Assembly: GCA_030607835.1 (NCBI GenBank)
Contig: JAUWJE010000092.1
Coordinates: 1-7,243, forward strand
DNA: 7,243 bases
Direction: 5' to 3'
DNA from: Candidatus Fermentibacterota bacterium
GTDB lineage: Bacteria > Fermentibacterota > Fermentibacteria > Fermentibacterales > JCC-6
The notes under the pieces were generated by a model that saw nothing but the letters and a program-made list of their open reading frames with translations, had not been told where the DNA came from and made no database searches. Position 1 is the first letter of the stretch, and each line of letters begins with the position of its first letter. Below, in pieces: positions 5,948 through 7,243 of this stretch. The translations under genes and the position numbers were made by a program.

Positions 5948-6666
5948 GTTCCCCTGACAGAATAGTCGCGATAGTACCGGCCAGGTACTGTTCTGTGAGA
6001 CTTCCCGGCAAGCCCCTTGCCGATGTTGCCGGTGTTCCACTTATCAATAGAGTTCTTCAGGGGCTGAATGGTTCTGTAGATAGAATTGTTGTAGCCACCG
6101 ATGATAATCGCATTATAGATTCTGTTAGAAAGAGCGGATTTGAAGCAATTCTGACTGGAGATGCTGATACCGGCACGCAGAGAGTATTCATGGCATGGGA
6201 ATCACTAGGCTGTCCGGGGGAGTGGATTATTAACGTTCAGGGAGATGAGCCACTTGTGAACTCCAGCTGGATCAAAGCGCTCACTTCCGTTCATCCCGAG
6301 GATGACCAAGTAATAACGCTCGCCAGACGAGTGTCAGCCGTTCAGGCTCAATCCCCTGATTCCGTGAAAGTGGTTACTGATTGTAATGGGGATGCAATGT
6401 ATTTTTCACGGTATCCTGTTCCGCACGGCGCTGAAGAACTACTGGAGCACATTGGAGTTTATTGTTTCAGCCCCGCTTCACTTCAGCATTGTATCAGCGT
6501 GGGCAGTACTCTCCTTTCCAGAACAGAGCGCCTTGAGCAACTGGCCTGGCTTGAAAACGGAATCAGAGTTAGGGTTATTGATGGAGATTTTGAGGGATTA
6601 GGTGTGGATACACCGGATGATCTTGAAAGGGCGGTGGAATATTTCGCACGAAAGCAAAGAAGATAA
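5932..6666 (+). CDS. kdsB: 3-deoxy-manno-octulosonate cytidylyltransferase (CMP-Kdo synthetase)
   Basis: A 244-residue cytoplasmic enzyme (E. coli KdsB is 248) that joins CTP and Kdo to CMP-Kdo, the activated sugar for the lipopolysaccharide inner core. Visible motifs: the nucleotide-binding PARYCSVRLPGKPLADV (16-32), VVATDD (53-58), INVQGDEPLV (100-109) with the metal-binding Asp105, VKVVTD, AMYFSRYPVP, EHIGVYCFSP, LEQLAWLENGIRV and GVDTPDDLERA with the second conserved Asp226. The usual 'SGTDR/SGTER' segment reads TGTQR at 80-84, and the preceding His is absent. The ATG at 5932 is the only start codon in frame before the core domain. It adds about nine residues ahead of IVAIVPARY, has only a weak GAG-type ribosome site, and lies inside the barrel-protein gene (16-nt overlap), so translational coupling is likely. 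kdsA follows with overlap. Confidence 0.95.
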   Translation: MAGRIGSPDRIVAIVPARYCSVRLPGKPLADVAGVPLINRVLQGLNGSVDRIVVATDDNRIIDSVRKSGFEAILTGDADTGTQRVFMAWESLGCPGEWIINVQGDEPLVNSSWIKALTSVHPEDDQVITLARRVSAVQAQSPDSVKVVTDCNGDAMYFSRYPVPHGAEELLEHIGVYCFSPASLQHCISVGSTLLSRTERLEQLAWLENGIRVRVIDGDFEGLGVDTPDDLERAVEYFARKQRR

Positions 6667-7243
6667 AACTCCATTTTTTATTATTGGTCCGTGCAGCCTT
6701 GAATCCAGAGACATTTCACTCAAGGTAGCCGAGTTTGTACAGAAATTGGTTGATTCAGTTCATCCTCGACCGGAATGGGTTTTCAAAGGTTCGTTTCTAA
6801 AGGATAACAGAACAAGTCTTGATTCCTATAGAGGACCAGGACTCATCAAGGGATTGCGCATTCTTGAGGAGATCTCCGATACATTCGGTGTTCGAACACT
6901 GACTGATATACATAACCAGCAACAAATTGCATCTGTTGCTCAGGTTGTTTCTATACTTCAGGTCCCAGCTTTTCTCTGCAGGCAGACATCCATTCTGGAG
7001 GCCGTGGGAGAATACGGAAATCCTGTGAATATCAAGAAGGGTCAGTTTATGGACCCTCTGAATATGAGGGGTGCGGTAGACAAGGTTCGTTCATCTGGTT
7101 GTGATGAAGTCTGGCTCACAGAGAGAGGTACCTTTTTCGGATATGGTGATCTGGTCGTTGATTTCCGATCTCTTTCCGTGATGAGAGAGTTCGCGGATAA
7201 AGTAATTCTTGATGTTACTCATTCCCTTCAGCTTCCAGGTGCT
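6617..7243 (+). CDS. kdsA: 3-deoxy-8-phosphooctulonate synthase (Kdo-8-P synthase), 3' end outside window
   Basis: The frame stays open to the window end; 209 residues are visible out of roughly 270-280 expected. The enzyme condenses phosphoenolpyruvate with arabinose-5-phosphate to Kdo-8-phosphate, two steps before KdsB. Motifs: FFIIGPCSLES (20-30), FKGSFLKDNRTS, SYRGPGL, FGVRTLTDIH, LQVPAFLCRQT, VNIKKGQFM, LTERGTFFGYGDLVVDFRSL and DVTHSLQLPG. Cys26 in GPCS and His202 in DVTHS match the metal ligands of the Aquifex-type class; the E. coli-type class has Asn at the cysteine position and 'QCRDP' instead of 'QLPG'. The start is uncertain. ATG at 6617 gives a leader of normal length but has no good ribosome site and overlaps kdsB by 50 nt. 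GTG at 6602 has GAGGG 5 nt upstream. No ATG, GTG or TTG lies between 6626 and the core. Identity is certain, start codon not. Confidence 0.93.
   Translation, partial: MILKGRWNISHESKEDKTPFFIIGPCSLESRDISLKVAEFVQKLVDSVHPRPEWVFKGSFLKDNRTSLDSYRGPGLIKGLRILEEISDTFGVRTLTDIHNQQQIASVAQVVSILQVPAFLCRQTSILEAVGEYGNPVNIKKGQFMDPLNMRGAVDKVRSSGCDEVWLTERGTFFGYGDLVVDFRSLSVMREFADKVILDVTHSLQLPGA

Noticed and set aside
1..7243. Search for CRISPR arrays, tRNA/rRNA genes, transposases, toxin-antitoxin or defence systems
   Set aside because: None was seen; the window is filled by housekeeping metabolic and envelope genes with short intergenic gaps.

Overview
The window looks like ordinary chromosomal DNA from a Gram-negative (diderm) bacterium. 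The evidence is two consecutive Kdo (lipopolysaccharide core sugar) genes, a lipoprotein with a clear lipobox, and a beta-barrel outer-membrane protein of the PorV/FadL-like kind. Genes are tightly packed, base composition is moderate, and Shine-Dalgarno sequences are strong, with some genes using GTG or TTG starts. The outer-membrane protein style and mixed gene order suggest an uncultured or anaerobic lineage near the Fibrobacteres-Chlorobi-Bacteroidetes group. This placement is a guess, because no rRNA or other marker gene is present.

Layout. Positions 1-303 (+) hold the end of a TPR-repeat protein. It is followed by a strong intrinsic terminator that also separates it from the convergent unit on the minus strand. 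That unit (2251 down to 386) encodes an acyl-CoA carboxylase/decarboxylase carboxyltransferase subunit and a small biotin carrier protein 15 nt behind it. Upstream, also on the minus strand, is a lipoprotein of unknown function (3233 down to 2457) that starts with TTG. A divergent intergenic region (3234-3385) separates it from a plus-strand cluster running off the right edge: a metallo-beta-lactamase/beta-CASP RNase-type protein (3386-4780, GTG start), an outer-membrane beta-barrel protein (4859-5947), kdsB (5932-6666) and kdsA (6617 to the window end, cut off).

How the genes work together. The carboxyltransferase and carrier move carboxyl groups between biotin and an acyl-CoA, probably propionyl-/methylmalonyl-CoA, but need a biotin carboxylase or a membrane decarboxylase subunit encoded elsewhere. 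KdsA makes Kdo-8-phosphate and KdsB activates Kdo to CMP-Kdo, so the right end serves outer-membrane lipopolysaccharide synthesis. The barrel protein overlaps kdsB and is probably co-expressed with it.

No mobile element, CRISPR array, tRNA, rRNA or recognisable defence system was seen. The most informative points are the start-site corrections, the metal-dependent class of KdsA, the substrate-determining residue of the carboxyltransferase, and the unassigned lipoprotein.
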